Source of the DNA: Lachnospiraceae bacterium UBA7143
GTDB lineage: Bacteria; Bacillota; Clostridia; Lachnospirales; Lachnospiraceae
DNA length: 50,024 bases
Assembly (NCBI GenBank): GCA_002491905.1
Contig: DKWV01000017.1
Coordinates: forward strand, 1 to 50,024
Reading direction: 5' to 3'
Shown here piece after piece: positions 48,697 to 50,024 of this stretch (its first letter is position 1; each line of letters begins with the position of its first letter). Below the pieces are notes generated by a model. The model was not told the DNA's origin. It saw only the letters and a list, made by a program, of their open reading frames with translations, and made no database searches. Both the position numbers and the translations under genes were made by a program.

Positions 48697-49386
48697 ATGG
48701 CAGAGTGGGCGTCGAATTTCAGTGATCTGTTTTATAAATGCTTTATCAGGAAAGACCGTTACAAACTTCTTCTGAGCGGTATCGGTGTGACGATCAAGGT
48801 GTCGCTTTTAGCCATTGTCATCGGTATTCTGATCGGCATGGTGATTGCCATGTGCAACCTGTCAAAGAAAAAACCGCTGCGGCTGATCGGCGGCGTTTAT
48901 ACGGATGTGATCCGGGGAACCCCCTCGGTGACACAGCTTATGATTATCTATTTTGTAATCTTTGCATCGGTGCCGCTTGACAAGTGGATCATTGCTGCGA
49001 TTGCTTTCGGTGTCAACTCCGGCGCCTATGTGTCGGAGATTGTGCGGGCGGGCATTCTGTCTATTGACAAGGGGCAGACGGAGGCAGGCAGATCTCTGGG
49101 ACTTTCCGCGTTTCAGACTATGAGCAGGATTGTTGTGCCTCAGGCGGTCAAGAATATTTTCCCCGCGCTGTGCAACGAGTTTATCGTGCTGATCAAGGAA
49201 ACTGCCATTGTCGGCTATGTGGGTCTGATGGATATCCAGAAGGCGGGAGATTTCATTAAGAGTGCAACCTACGAGGCGTTTATGCCCTTGATTGGAACTG
49301 CAGTTATCTATTATGTGCTGATCAAGATACTGACCCTGGCGCTTCGTCGGGTGGAGATGCGGTTGCGGAGGGCGGATGCCAGATAA
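48697..49386 (+). CDS. Amino-acid ABC transporter permease
   Basis: 229 residues with about five hydrophobic helices. It carries GIGVTIKVSLLAIVIGILIGMV at the N-terminal membrane part, the RGTPSVTQLMIIYF segment, and the EAA loop EAGRSLGLSAFQTMSRIVVPQAVKNIFPALCNEF that docks to the ATPase. This is the HisM/GlnP family for polar amino acids. The initiation signal is modest (AAAGGAC). The ATPase gene follows after 113 bases; the binding protein gene is not in the window and probably lies beyond its right end. Confidence 0.92.
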   Translation: MAEWASNFSDLFYKCFIRKDRYKLLLSGIGVTIKVSLLAIVIGILIGMVIAMCNLSKKKPLRLIGGVYTDVIRGTPSVTQLMIIYFVIFASVPLDKWIIAAIAFGVNSGAYVSEIVRAGILSIDKGQTEAGRSLGLSAFQTMSRIVVPQAVKNIFPALCNEFIVLIKETAIVGYVGLMDIQKAGDFIKSATYEAFMPLIGTAVIYYVLIKILTLALRRVEMRLRRADAR

Positions 49387-49388
49387 CA

Positions 49389-49454
49389 ACGCGAGAAGAA
49401 CTTCTAAAGCTCAGCAGCAGAGGCTGCTTCGCTAAGAAGTGCTAAATCTCGCGT
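49389..49454. repeat. Palindromic element between permease and ATPase genes
   Basis: Outer arms ACGCGAGA (49389-49396) and TCTCGCGT (49447-49454) are perfectly complementary. Inside, AACTTCT pairs with AGAAGT, and GCAGC with GCTGC at the apex. It shares AGCTC (left of the apex) and TCGCTAAG (right of the apex) with the apex of the 202-bp palindrome at 35860-36061, so both may belong to one element family. Confidence 0.6.
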
Positions 49455-49455
49455 G

Positions 49456-49483
49456 AGAGAATGCCTAAAAAACGGCATTCTCT
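49456..49483 (+). promoter_or_regulatory. Hairpin before the amino-acid ABC ATPase gene
   Basis: AGAGAATGCC (49456-49465), eight-base loop, GGCATTCTCT (49474-49483), a perfect ten-pair stem with no T-tract. It ends 16 bases before the ATPase start and close to its GGAGAGGG site, so it may affect translation, message stability or the permease/ATPase ratio. Confidence 0.45.
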
Positions 49484-49499
49484 GCGTATGGAGAGGGAT

Positions 49500-50024
49500 A
49501 TGATACGAGTAAAGAACCTACATAAAAAATTTGAGGATCTGGAAGTGCTGAGTGGGATCGATGAGCACATCACGCAGGGAGAAGTGGTTGTCGTGATCGG
49601 GCCCTCGGGGTCGGGGAAGAGCACTTTTCTGCGGTGTCTCAATCTTTTGGAAAAAGCCACCGAAGGGGAAATCTATGTGGACGATGAGCTGATCACGGCT
49701 CCGAAGGTGAATGTAAACCGGGTGCGCCAGAAGATGGGGATGGTGTTCCAGCAGTTTAACCTGTTTCCCCATCTGACTATTATGGATAATATTACGCTTG
49801 CACCCGTACTCCTTAAGAAAATGACGAAAGAGGAGGCGGTAAAGCGCGGACAGGAGCTTTTGGAGCGGGTGAATCTGGGTGAGAAGGCGAACGCCTATCC
49901 GGCGCAGCTTTCAGGCGGCCAGAAGCAGAGGGTGGCAATAGCCAGAGCCCTGGCGATGGACCCGGAGATTATGCTTTTTGATGAGCCGACATCGGCGCTC
50001 GACCCGGAGATGGTGGGCGAGGTG
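49500..50024 (+). CDS. Amino-acid ABC transporter ATP-binding protein (truncated by window end)
   Basis: The first 175 codons are visible from ATG 49500, preceded by GGAGAGGG. Walker A IGPSGSGKSTF, Q-loop MVFQQFNLFPHLTIMDN, signature LSGGQKQRVAIARAL and Walker B IMLFDEPTSALDPEM match the GlnQ/HisP family, which powers polar amino-acid uptake with the permease encoded just upstream. The rest, including the H-loop, lies beyond the window. Confidence 0.93.
   Translation, partial: MIRVKNLHKKFEDLEVLSGIDEHITQGEVVVVIGPSGSGKSTFLRCLNLLEKATEGEIYVDDELITAPKVNVNRVRQKMGMVFQQFNLFPHLTIMDNITLAPVLLKKMTKEEAVKRGQELLERVNLGEKANAYPAQLSGGQKQRVAIARALAMDPEIMLFDEPTSALDPEMVGEV

Noticed and set aside
49389..49483. Hairpins between permease and ATPase genes as a terminator
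   Set aside because: No T-run follows either stem and the two genes belong to one transporter, so termination here is unlikely to be complete.
1..50024. CRISPR array or insertion sequence
   Set aside because: No series of regularly spaced identical repeats, no cas gene and no transposase or integrase was seen; the repeats found are palindromes or short operators.

Overview
The window looks like a piece of a Lachnospiraceae-type (Clostridia, Firmicutes) chromosome. The signs are strong AGGAGG-type ribosome binding sites, LytTR/GHKL two-component systems, a bile-salt-hydrolase-type enzyme, FtsX-family peptide ABC transporters, a PocR-domain hybrid kinase and a panCD-panS cassette. This assignment is inferred from gene content; no rRNA or other taxonomic marker is present. 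I saw no tRNA, rRNA, CRISPR array, transposase or integrase.

Region 1 (1-18112) is a defence island. It opens with the remnant of a TetR-family regulator, followed by a complete Wadjet operon, jetA-jetB-jetC-jetD (608-7138). A strong promoter overlaid by a perfect palindrome (7131-7163) then precedes a second cluster on the same strand. This cluster encodes a NACHT-type STAND NTPase with a pentapeptide-repeat C-terminus, an unrecognised 390-residue protein, an intact-looking Ser/Thr kinase fused to a STAND-type NTPase and a membrane anchor, a lipoprotein, and a UPF1-like (COG1112-type) helicase with a C-terminal DUF2726-like nuclease domain. I do not recognise this five-gene combination as a described system, and it is the best candidate for something new in the window.

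Region 2 (18119-25078) mixes housekeeping and small accessory genes: degV, a yqeY-like gene, an AbiE-type toxin-antitoxin pair with a consensus promoter and an apparently internally deleted toxin, an AraC regulator, a cupin protein, an AraC-acetyltransferase fusion broken by a one-base frameshift, a MATE transporter and a GNAT.

Region 3 (25156-31180) holds a bile salt hydrolase-type gene, divergent from a four-gene sensing and transport module (OmpR-type regulator, intramembrane-type histidine kinase, ABC ATPase, two-domain FtsX permease).

Region 4 (31181-39161) has a candidate structured leader RNA with its own promoter and terminator ahead of panC-panD-panS, then a convergent LytTR/GHKL two-component system. 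A 202-bp imperfect palindrome and three AAACTTTACA repeats separate that system from a BceAB-like transporter, which it probably regulates.

Region 5 (39239-50024) carries an MFS transporter, a PHP-domain phosphoesterase, an MNT/HEPN pair, a YxeA-family protein, a DNA-deoxyinosine glycosylase, and an MFS drug-efflux-type transporter preceded by a short leader peptide and mutually exclusive hairpins (a likely attenuator). A PocR-type two-component system and an amino-acid ABC transporter follow; the ATPase of the latter is cut by the window edge.
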